Assembly (NCBI GenBank): GCA_964391995.1 | Contig: CAYMOM010000037.1 | Location: forward strand, 1 to 15,820 | Origin: UBA11524 sp964391995 | Lineage (GTDB): Bacteria; Bacillota; Clostridia; Christensenellales; Aristaeellaceae | Length of the DNA: 15,820 nucleotides | Reading direction: 5' to 3' | Part shown: positions 1-7,482 of the stretch, piece after piece | Layout of the letters: every line of letters begins with the position of its first letter | Numbering within the stretch: the stretch's first letter is position 1 | Notes under the pieces: generated by a model | The model's input: only the letters and a program-made list of their open reading frames with translations | What the model was told of the DNA's origin: nothing | Databases searched by the model: none | Program-made: the position numbers and the translations under genes

Positions 1-610
1 TTGCCAGCACGCCGGATTCCTTCATCTCGTTGTACAGGTCGTTGCCCTCGCGGGTGCGCTCGCCCACGCCGGTGAAAACGGACAGGCCGTTGTGCTGCTT
101 GGCGATGTTGTTAATCAGCTCCATGATCAGCACGGTCTTGCCAACGCCGGCACCGCCGAACAGGCCAATCTTGCCGCCCTTTGCATAGGGGCAGATCAGG
201 TCAATGACCTTGATACCGGTTTCCAGAATCTCGGTGGAGGTTGCAAGTTCATCAAAAGCAGGCGCGGGGCGGTGGATGTCCCAGCGGTCGGCGTCAACAG
301 CCTCGCCGTTGTCCACGGTTTCGCCCAGCACGTTAAAGATGCGCCCCAGGGTCTTGCGGCCCACGGGAACGCTGATGGGTGCGCCGGTGTCGGTCACATC
401 CACATCACGCTGAAGGCCATCGGTGGAGGCCATGGCGATGCACCGCACGGTGTTATCGCCAATGTGCTGCGCCACCTCGCAGGTCAGCTTGCGCTCACCG
501 ATCATCATGGTCAGCGCATTGTGGATGGGCGGCAGCTGGCCTCCCTCAAAACGGACGTCCACCACAGGCCCCATGACCTGGGCGACCTTGCCCGTGTTCG
601 TATTTGCCAA
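1..610 (-). CDS. atpD: F1 ATP synthase beta subunit, N-terminal 203 residues (cut by window edge)
   Basis: Catalytic beta subunit of the F1 headpiece, which makes or hydrolyses ATP on the cytoplasmic side. The visible part holds the N-terminal beta-barrel (start MANTNTGKVAQVMGPVVDV) and the start of the nucleotide-binding domain with Walker A GGAGVGKT at residues 152-159, followed by GVGERTREGNDLY at 181-193. The rest (about 260 residues in the family) lies left of position 1, including Walker B and the DELSEED region. The start is a TTG at 610: the same frame has a TGA two codons upstream, and AAGGGGG (619-625) lies 8 nt before the TTG. The ATG at 617 is in another frame. It follows atpG by 30 nt in the atp operon, and atpC is expected beyond the edge. 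Identity is certain; the TTG start is well supported. Confidence 0.97.
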   Translation of the reverse strand, partial: MANTNTGKVAQVMGPVVDVRFEGGQLPPIHNALTMMIGERKLTCEVAQHIGDNTVRCIAMASTDGLQRDVDVTDTGAPISVPVGRKTLGRIFNVLGETVDNGEAVDADRWDIHRPAPAFDELATSTEILETGIKVIDLICPYAKGGKIGLFGGAGVGKTVLIMELINNIAKQHNGLSVFTGVGERTREGNDLYNEMKESGVLA

Positions 611-618
611 AGGTCATA

Positions 619-625
619 CCCCCTT
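619..625 (-). promoter_or_regulatory. Ribosome binding site deciding the TTG start of atpD
   Basis: AAGGGGG read on the minus strand, 8 nt upstream of the TTG at 610. With the in-frame TGA two codons upstream of that TTG, this site fixes the start and excludes any longer product. Confidence 0.75.
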
Positions 626-640
626 ACTCTATTGGGTGGT

Positions 641-1441
641 TCACTCGCCTGCACCGGCGACAATCTCGGTGATTTCCTGGGTAATGGCGCCCTGGCGTGC
701 CCGGTTGTACTGCAGCTGCAGGTCGTCAATCATGGCCTGGGCGTTCTTGCCGGCGGAGTCCATGGCCATGCGCCGTGCGGCGGTTTCGCTAGCGTAGCTT
801 TCCCGCACGCAGCGCACCAGGATGCCGGCCACATAGTCGGGCACCACCGTGTTGAGGATGCTCTCCTCATCCGGCTCGAAAATGGCGGAAACCTGCTTTT
901 GCCGGTCAGCAGCCGTCAGGGGCAGCAGCCAGGCCACGGCAGGCTCCTGCACCATCATGCTCACATACCTGGTGTACACAATGCCCACCTTGTCGTATTC
1001 ACCGTCCAGGTACGCCCTGCACAGCTTTCGCGCCAGAGCGGTGGCCTGGGCACCTGTGAAATGCTCGGACGAGAGAAACTCTCCGTGATAGCGTTCGCAG
1101 GCCCGCTTGCCAATGGGTATCAGCTGCTCCGCCTGCATATCCGCCACATAGCGGAACACGTTGGCGTTGTAGCCGCCGGCCAGGCCACGGTCGCCTGCAA
1201 TAACCACCAGGCAAGCTTTCTCCCCTGCCCTGTTCATATACGGGCTATTCGCGCATTCCGGGCAGGCGGTCAGCAGATCAACCACGCTGCCGAAGGCCGC
1301 AGCATACTGCTTGCCGCCGTTCATGGCCTCCGTGGCTCTGCGGATCTTGGAGGACGCCACCAGACCCATGGCCTTGGTGGTGTGCAGGGTGCTGTCCACC
1401 GAGCGGATGCGGGTTTTCAGCGCTTTGGTGTTCGCTCCCAT
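641..1441 (-). CDS. atpG: F1 ATP synthase gamma subunit (central stalk)
   Basis: Forms the rotating central shaft linking the c-ring to the alpha3beta3 head. The 266-residue product has the two terminal helices that make the coiled-coil rotor: residues 1-45 (TTKAMGLVASSKIRR resembles the family's TKAM..VAA.KLRR) and about 225-266 (YNRARQGAITQEITEIVAG). The central Rossmann-like part contains the family signature VVIAGDRGLAGGYNANV near residues 79-95. It is somewhat shorter than the usual 280-290 residues, mainly in the middle. The ATG at 1441 is chosen because AGGTGA just upstream overlaps the TGA stop of atpA; 5 nt separate the two genes, which implies translational coupling. Identity is secure. 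Confidence 0.97.
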   Translation of the reverse strand: MGANTKALKTRIRSVDSTLHTTKAMGLVASSKIRRATEAMNGGKQYAAAFGSVVDLLTACPECANSPYMNRAGEKACLVVIAGDRGLAGGYNANVFRYVADMQAEQLIPIGKRACERYHGEFLSSEHFTGAQATALARKLCRAYLDGEYDKVGIVYTRYVSMMVQEPAVAWLLPLTAADRQKQVSAIFEPDEESILNTVVPDYVAGILVRCVRESYASETAARRMAMDSAGKNAQAMIDDLQLQYNRARQGAITQEITEIVAGAGE

Positions 1442-1446
1442 TCAGC

Positions 1447-2936
<1,490 letters not shown>

Positions 2937-2940
<4 letters not shown>

Positions 2941-3467
2941 CGATTCATCACTTCCTTGATTTCATGCAGCTTGTGCTTCAGGCTGCCGTCGAACACCTTG
3001 CCATCCACCTGCACCACCGCGCCGCCCAAAAGGGATGCGTCCACCTGGCACACCAGGCGGATGGTGCGGTGCAGCCGGGCCTCCAGCTTGTTTTTCAGCT
3101 GTTCCTTTTCCCCGGCAGAAAGGTCAACCGCGCTGGTGACCACGGCGGTGGACAGCTTGTTGGCGCTGTCGTACAGCTCCTCAAAGCGGCGAATGCTTTC
3201 ATCCAGCTGGCGCATGCGCCCGTTCTGGCACAGCAAATCCAGGTACCCCATCACATGCTGGGGCACATGGTCGGCAAACGCCTCCTCCAGGGCCTTGCGG
3301 CGCTCCGCCTTGGGAATGGCAGGCGAATCCAGCATCGCCAGCGCCTCCGGCTGATTGGCAAAGCTGGCCTGTACCAGGTGCAGTGCCTCCAGGGTTTCCT
3401 GCTCGGCATGGGTTTCCATGCACAGGGAAAACAGGGCCTCGGCAAATTCGTTGCTTGTCTTGTTCAT
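2937..3467 (-). CDS. atpH: F1 ATP synthase delta subunit (OSCP)
   Basis: Peripheral-stalk subunit that ties the top of F1 to the b subunits. The 176-residue protein has the usual two-part design: an N-terminal helical bundle (about 1-105, starting MNKTSNEFAEALFSL) and a C-terminal part ending in the conserved LLGGAVVQVDGKVFDGSLKH stretch (about residues 145-164), close to the family's DPSLIGGVVVRIGD.V.DGS motif. The ATG at 3467 shares one base with the TGA stop of atpF (TGATG), and its own stop overlaps the atpA start. Both junctions indicate coupled translation and support these ends. Confidence 0.96.
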
Positions 3468-3967
3468 CAGTCGTCACCAATCCCGTCCAGGAAGGAGTCG
3501 ATCATCGCGTGGTGATCCTCCTGGGACATTTCGCGGCCCAGCAGCTTCTCCGTCAGGGCAGCGGAAACATCGGTAATCTCCCGGCGGATGCTGGCCTGCG
3601 CCTTCTGTTTCTCCAGCTGGGCCTCGTTTTTCGCCTGGCGGATGATGCCGTCTGCCTTGTCCTGGGCATCGGCAACAATGCGCTCGCCACGGCGGCTGGC
3701 GTTCACCGCAGCCTGCTCCAGCATGCTGTCGGCCTCGGCCTGTGCACCGGAGAGCTTCTCGGCATAGGCAGCCTTGTCCGCCTGAGCAGCCTGCTCCGCC
3801 TCATCCGCAGCGCGATACTGGGCGGCAATGGCTTCCTCACGGGCGGTCATGGTAGCCTTCACCGGCTTGTAGAGGAATTTCTTCAGCAGGCCGCAAAGGA
3901 TCGCCAGGTTGCACAGGGAAATCAGGATGCTCCAAATGTTTACGGAAATGACGTCAAGTGCTTGCAT
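3467..3967 (-). CDS. atpF: Fo ATP synthase b subunit
   Basis: Membrane-anchored stator stalk. One N-terminal transmembrane segment (about residues 8-28, VNIWSILISLCNLAILCGLL in the chosen numbering) is followed by a long charged, alanine-rich coiled coil (about 35-150) that dimerises and reaches delta. I prefer the ATG at 3967 (166 residues, MQALDVISVN) because AGGTGA at 3973-3978 lies 5 nt before it. A GTG at 3976 would give 169 residues but lies inside that Shine-Dalgarno sequence and has no good one of its own. The gene starts 13 nt after the atpE stop and overlaps atpH by one base. Identity is firm; the start is less so. Confidence 0.94.
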   Translation of the reverse strand: MQALDVISVNIWSILISLCNLAILCGLLKKFLYKPVKATMTAREEAIAAQYRAADEAEQAAQADKAAYAEKLSGAQAEADSMLEQAAVNASRRGERIVADAQDKADGIIRQAKNEAQLEKQKAQASIRREITDVSAALTEKLLGREMSQEDHHAMIDSFLDGIGDD

Positions 3968-3980
3968 TTCCTTCACCTAC

Positions 3981-4268
3981 TTAGCCGCCAATGGCGCTCT
4001 TGAGAATGTTGACCATAATGCCGGGGGCAGCGAAAATCAGCAGAATGGCGATAACCAGAGAATAAATACCGGTGGTTTCGGCGATGGCGCAGCCCATGAC
4101 CATGGTGGAGGTCACAGCGCTTTTGCTCTCAGGCTGACGGCCAATGGCTTCACAGGCGTTAGCAACAGCGTGACCTTCGCCAACACCGGGGCCGATAGCG
4201 CCAATGCCCATGCAGATGCCAGCGCCCAGCGCGCAGCAGCCAAGAATGATACCGATTGCGATTTCCAT
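3981..4268 (-). CDS. atpE: Fo ATP synthase c subunit (rotor ring), Na+-type ion site
   Basis: Forms the membrane rotor ring that carries the coupling ion. The 95-residue hairpin has helix 1 (about 3-31), the conserved polar loop ARG-type motif IGRQPESK (42-49) and helix 2 (about 53-90). The ion-binding carboxylate is E64. By comparison with the Ilyobacter tartaricus c subunit, E31, E64, T65, T66 and Y69 fall at Q32, E65, S66, T67 and Y70. This is the Na+-ring pattern in the two-carboxylate variant known from Fusobacterium nucleatum. The start ATG at 4268 has GAGAGG about 9 nt upstream. Identity is certain. Na+ coupling is inferred from the residues. Confidence 0.97.
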   Translation of the reverse strand: MEIAIGIILGCCALGAGICMGIGAIGPGVGEGHAVANACEAIGRQPESKSAVTSTMVMGCAIAETTGIYSLVIAILLIFAAPGIMVNILKSAIGG

Positions 4269-4310
4269 GATTCAAAACCTCTCTTTGTTTTTATTTGCAG
4301 CCTGAATCCA

Positions 4311-5207
4311 TCAGGCCAGCTTGTGTTTTTTCGCCTTGAAGGCTTCCACCACATCCGTGCCAGGATAGGCGCTGGTAATGTTCAGCACCGTCAAAATGGC
4401 AAAGATGTACGCCTGCATGCAGCCGCTGAAAATGTCAAAGTACACAGACAGCACTGCCGGCAGACCAATCTGCAGGAAGGGTACCTCCCCCAGGAAGCCT
4501 GGCAGCCAGCCCAGCAGCGCATTGGAAAGAAGCGCCAGGCCTGCAGCCACCAGGGTGGAGATCACCGTGCCGGACATAACGTTGCCGTAGTGGCGCAGCG
4601 CCATGGAGATAGGCGCTGCCACTTCGCCAATGATGTTCATGGGCAGCATGATGAAGATAGGCTCCAGATACCCCTTCATATAGGCGCCCACGCCGGCTTT
4701 CAGCTTGTTCTTGGTAATGAGGATAAACACCAGGATGGACCAGCCCGCCACCACATTCACATCGGAGGTGGGCGGGAAAAGCCCCAGCAGCGCCATCAGG
4801 CTGGACAGGGCGGAGAACACCAGTATGGTGGCGATAAACGGGCCATAGGAATTGTGAAACACAGGGTCCATATTGCCGCGAACCATGTCCTCAACCTTTT
4901 CCACGGCCCACTCCGCCACCAGCTGGCGCTTGGTTTTCACCCCGGCACGAATGCCGTGGGTCAGGTACAGGCCCAGGCCGACAATGGTGATCATCATCAG
5001 CCAGGCGTTGATCTGCGCCTCGGTGATCAGCAGCGGCATCAGAGGCATGCCGTCGAACTGCCAGAAGATGCGGGCGCCGGAGATGGATATGCCGTCGGAG
5101 GCAGGCTTGGTCAGCACCTGCAGCACAATGCCGGCCACAAGGGGCAGCACCATCATGGCGATCAGCAGCGCATCCACCAGCAGGAAGCGGTGGCTTTGCT
5201 TTTTCAT
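4311..5207 (-). CDS. atpB: Fo ATP synthase a subunit (ion channel stator)
   Basis: Integral membrane stator that supplies the two ion half-channels next to the c-ring. The 298-residue protein shows five to six hydrophobic segments. The essential stator arginine is R205 in ISMALRHYGNVMSG, and Q265 lies in IFSGCMQAYIFAILT, matching the family's last helix. Upstream elements PTSDVN (146-151) and NIIGEVAAP (191-199) are also typical. It is longer than the common 240-270 residues because of an N-terminal region (about 35-65) between the first and second membrane segments. Start ATG at 5207 follows GGGAGGTGA with a 7-nt gap. It lies 28 nt after atpI. Assignment is secure. Confidence 0.96.
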   Translation of the reverse strand: MKKQSHRFLLVDALLIAMMVLPLVAGIVLQVLTKPASDGISISGARIFWQFDGMPLMPLLITEAQINAWLMMITIVGLGLYLTHGIRAGVKTKRQLVAEWAVEKVEDMVRGNMDPVFHNSYGPFIATILVFSALSSLMALLGLFPPTSDVNVVAGWSILVFILITKNKLKAGVGAYMKGYLEPIFIMLPMNIIGEVAAPISMALRHYGNVMSGTVISTLVAAGLALLSNALLGWLPGFLGEVPFLQIGLPAVLSVYFDIFSGCMQAYIFAILTVLNITSAYPGTDVVEAFKAKKHKLA

Positions 5208-5235
5208 GGGTCATTCACCTCCCATCGGTAAAAAA

Positions 5236-5634
5236 TCAGTTGTCCGTTTTCACATTTTTTCCGTGGAGCCTGGCGCCAACGGAGGGAAACAGCAGCGGCA
5301 CCATGGTTGCCACAAGATTGAACACCCCGGGCAGCAGTGCGGCAATGGCGCAGATCACCACCAGCATCACCATCCGCAGGGAGTGGGAGGCCTTCATGAC
5401 GCCGGAGGCCTCCTTTTTTTCCTTGTCAATAGCCTTCTGAACGGACATGCCCATCATGAAAAAATTCAGGATGGCTGTCCCTGCACCCAGCAGGCCGCCC
5501 AGCAGCACCGTGACATCCCATTTGCCGATGATCAGAAAAACCGATTCCATCAGCGCCGTTAGGATAACCACCACCAAGGCAATATATTTGGTATCACGCT
5601 TGATGGTGGGGTCGATTTGGCTGAAAAACTGCAT
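5236..5634 (-). CDS. atpI: ATP synthase subunit I (AtpI-like assembly protein)
   Basis: Small membrane protein of the AtpI/UncI type, thought to help c-ring assembly or divalent-cation supply to the complex. The 132-residue product has hydrophobic segments at about 17-37, 42-63, 85-101 and 103-119. The glycine-rich LLGGLLGAGTAILNFFMM (44-61) is the recognisable AtpI signature, with a short charged loop KEKKEA between helices. Start MQFFSQIDP at 5634 is chosen because AAGGGG lies 6 nt upstream, directly after the upp stop. A longer reading from 5703 would run into upp. Its place just before atpB is the classical one. The sequence is divergent, so the call leans partly on context. Confidence 0.85.
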   Translation of the reverse strand: MQFFSQIDPTIKRDTKYIALVVVILTALMESVFLIIGKWDVTVLLGGLLGAGTAILNFFMMGMSVQKAIDKEKKEASGVMKASHSLRMVMLVVICAIAALLPGVFNLVATMVPLLFPSVGARLHGKNVKTDN

Positions 5635-5644
5635 GTTCTTCCCC

Positions 5645-6274
5645 TTACTTGGTGCCAAACAGGCGGTCGCCGGCATCGCCCAGGCCGGGAACAATGTAGG
5701 CATGCTCGTTCAGCTTTTCATCCAGGCCAGCCACATAAATATCCACATCGGGGTGATCATGCTGCACCTTGGCAATGCCTTCGGGGGCGGCGATCAGGTT
5801 CACCAGGCGGATGTGGTGGCAGCCGCGCTTCTTGATCATGGTAATGGCATCGCTGGCGCTGCCGCCGGTAGCCAGCATGGGATCCAGCACCAGCAGCTCG
5901 CGGTTTTCGCTGTCGGCAGGCAGCTTGCAGTAGTACTCCACAGGCTCGTGGGTTTCGGGGTCACGATACAGGCCGATATGCCCCACGCGGGCAGCAGGAA
6001 CCAGCCGCAGCACGCCATCCACCATGCCCAGTCCGGCCCGGAGGATCGGCACAATGCCCAGCTTCTTGCCAGCCAGCATTTTGGTGGTGCACTTGCAGAT
6101 GGGGGTCTCGATTTCAACATCCTTGGTGGTCAGGTCCCGGGTGACTTCATAAACCATCAGCATGGAGATTTCCTCCAGCAGCTCCCGGAATTCCTTGGTG
6201 CCAGTGTCCTTGCTGCGCATAATGCTCAGCTTGTGCTGAATCAGCGGATGATCGAAAACGTGTACCTTGCTCAT
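5645..6274 (-). CDS. upp: Uracil phosphoribosyltransferase
   Basis: Converts uracil and PRPP to UMP and pyrophosphate (pyrimidine salvage, cytosol). The 209-residue protein matches the family length. The PRPP loop is LVLDPMLATGGSA at 128-140, and the uracil-binding C-terminal motif YIVPGLGDAGDR spans 193-204. The N-terminus MSKVHVFDHPLIQHKLS is typical. Start ATG at 6274 has AAGGAGGAG upstream. It is the first gene of the operon, and its stop is only 10 nt from the atpI start with no terminator between. It is therefore predicted to share the cre-containing promoter at 6343-6371 with the ATP synthase genes. Confidence 0.98.
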   Translation of the reverse strand: MSKVHVFDHPLIQHKLSIMRSKDTGTKEFRELLEEISMLMVYEVTRDLTTKDVEIETPICKCTTKMLAGKKLGIVPILRAGLGMVDGVLRLVPAARVGHIGLYRDPETHEPVEYYCKLPADSENRELLVLDPMLATGGSASDAITMIKKRGCHHIRLVNLIAAPEGIAKVQHDHPDVDIYVAGLDEKLNEHAYIVPGLGDAGDRLFGTK

Positions 6275-6302
6275 GGGAACGCTCCTCCTTCATTTGCAGC
6301 AT

Positions 6303-6326
6303 GCGAAGGGAAAAATTGTCCTTCGC
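6303..6326 (-). other. Stem-loop in the upp 5' leader
   Basis: Seven-base perfect inverted repeat (GCGAAGG / CCTTCGC) with a 10-nt loop, between the predicted transcription start (about 6336) and the upp ribosome binding site. There is no T-run after it, so it is not a terminator. It does not match the PyrR-binding loop as I know it. Role unknown; an mRNA-stability or translation element is possible. Confidence 0.35.
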
Positions 6327-6342
6327 GTCCATTTTCCTACCT

Positions 6343-6371
6343 ATTATAACTGAAAACGCTTTCATGCGCAA
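6343..6371 (-). promoter_or_regulatory. Predicted sigma-A promoter of the upp-atp operon
   Basis: On the minus strand: -35 TTGCGC (6366-6371), 17-nt spacer, perfect -10 TATAAT (6343-6348). The predicted start is near 6336, about 60 nt before the upp ATG. The -35 matches consensus at only three positions. The promoter may therefore be weak or factor-modulated, which fits the cre box inside its spacer. Confidence 0.65.
6351..6364. promoter_or_regulatory. Catabolite-responsive element (cre/CcpA operator) in the upp-atp promoter
   Basis: TGAAAACGCTTTCA matches the Gram-positive cre consensus TGWNANCGNTNWCA at every defined position and is a near-perfect palindrome (six of seven base pairs symmetric). 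It lies wholly between the -35 and -10 elements, so bound CcpA would block RNA polymerase. Another LacI-family regulator with a central CG in its operator is the main alternative. Confidence 0.6.
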
Positions 6372-6475
6372 TGTACGATTAGGTATAACCCGCGTTCTCT
6401 CCAAACTTTTTTTGCTGTGCCGGCGCCGGCGTATTTGTTATGTTGCAATCTCTGTGTGAATTCAACCATAAGTTT

Positions 6476-6489
6476 TGCAGCTTTCTGCA
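6476..6489. promoter_or_regulatory. Inverted repeat directly upstream of the lgt -35 box
   Basis: TGCAG-CTTT-CTGCA, five-base arms and a 4-nt centre, ending 3 nt before the lgt -35. It may be an operator or chance. No known factor recognised. Confidence 0.2.
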
Positions 6490-6492
6490 TGC

Positions 6493-6521
6493 TTGACACA
6501 GGAATGGGAAAAAACTATAAT
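6493..6521 (+). promoter_or_regulatory. Fully consensus sigma-A promoter of the lgt operon
   Basis: TTGACA (6493-6498), 17-nt spacer, TATAAT (6516-6521): a match at all twelve positions with optimal spacing. The predicted start is near 6528, giving a leader of about 20 nt before the lgt ATG at 6549. It also argues against the longer lgt reading frame that begins at 6417. Confidence 0.9.
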
Positions 6522-6548
6522 GATACCAGTATACAAGGGGGAAAACCA

Positions 6549-7469
6549 ATGCTTGCAACACCTTCCAGCCGGATGTTTCTGGGCCTTCTGCCCTGGTATA
6601 GCGTGCTGATTGTTTCCGGCATATGCCTGGCGCTGTTGATTGCCATCCGCCAGGAGAAGCGCCTTGGCCTGCCCAAGGACACCGTGGTTGACCTGGCCCT
6701 GTGGGTCATTCCGCTGGGCATTCTTGGTGCCAGAATCTACTACGTTGTCTTCGCATGGGATACCTTTGCCCCCGATCCCATCAGCGTTTTGTACATCTGG
6801 CGCGGCGGCATGGCCATTTACGGGGGGATCATCGGCGGATTTATCGCCATTGTGCTGTTTGCCAGAAGGCGCCGCCTGCCTGTTTTTTCTCTGACCGACA
6901 TGATCGCCCCCGGCCTGGCCATGGCCCAGGCCATCGGCCGCTGGGGGAATTACTTCAACATGGAAGCCTACGGGGCGGAGATTACCAGCACGGCCTGGCA
7001 GTTCTTCCCGGCAGCAGTGTTCATTCCCTCCGCCAGCGGCGGCACATGGCACATGGCAACCTTCTTCTACGAATCCCTGTGGGACATAGTTGTGTTCATC
7101 CTGCTGATGACCACCCGCACCCGCATGCGCCGCCGGGGTGATACCACCCTGTGGTATTTCCTCCTTTATGGTGCCGGGCGCCTGGTGATCGAGGGCCTGC
7201 GAACCGACAGCCTGATGGCTTCCACCCTGCGGGTCAGCCAGCTGCTCAGCGCCGGACTTTGCCTGGCAGTGGTCATTGTGTTTCTCTGTCGGGGTGCCCG
7301 CAGGCTGAAGCTGCCCAGGCTGATTCCCGCCCTTTGCTTTCTGCTGATGCTGCCCGTCCCGGGCCTTGTGTCCCTTTCGCCCATGGGGGCATCCACCCTC
7401 CGCTGGACGGCCTATGCCCTGTCCATGCTCAGTACTGCCTGGGCGGCCTACCCTGCCGCCAACCAATGA
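6549..7469 (+). CDS. lgt: Prolipoprotein diacylglyceryl transferase
   Basis: Membrane enzyme that moves diacylglycerol from phosphatidylglycerol to the lipobox cysteine of prolipoproteins, the first step of lipoprotein maturation. The 306-residue, multi-spanning protein carries the Lgt signature GRWGNYFNMEAYG (130-142; R131 and N134 conserved), RGGMAIYGGIIGG (85-97) and LYGAGRLVIEGLRTDSL (206-222, with R211 and E215 conserved). It has an extra C-terminal part (about 255-306) with one or two hydrophobic segments beyond the usual end, of unknown role. Start ATG at 6549 has AAGGGGG 7 nt upstream and lies just after a consensus promoter. It heads a four-gene unit and stops 13 nt before the next gene. 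Confidence 0.96.
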   Translation: MLATPSSRMFLGLLPWYSVLIVSGICLALLIAIRQEKRLGLPKDTVVDLALWVIPLGILGARIYYVVFAWDTFAPDPISVLYIWRGGMAIYGGIIGGFIAIVLFARRRRLPVFSLTDMIAPGLAMAQAIGRWGNYFNMEAYGAEITSTAWQFFPAAVFIPSASGGTWHMATFFYESLWDIVVFILLMTTRTRMRRRGDTTLWYFLLYGAGRLVIEGLRTDSLMASTLRVSQLLSAGLCLAVVIVFLCRGARRLKLPRLIPALCFLLMLPVPGLVSLSPMGASTLRWTAYALSMLSTAWAAYPAANQ

Positions 7470-7482
7470 CAAAGGAGCGCCC

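Noticed and set aside
6147..6404. Minus-strand frame (85 codons) running through the upp leader
   Set aside because: Starts upstream of the predicted promoter and reads upp out of frame. The canonical upp start has a strong Shine-Dalgarno sequence.
6419..6430. 12-nt palindrome GCCGGCGCCGGC in the upp-lgt intergenic region
   Set aside because: No loop, no T-run, and not placed at either promoter core. GC-rich palindromes arise easily in such a genome, so no function is claimed.
6417..6548. N-terminal extension of lgt from 6417
   Set aside because: It would place the start upstream of the consensus promoter, and the extra residues are cysteine-rich and unlike Lgt. The ATG at 6549 has an ideal ribosome binding site.
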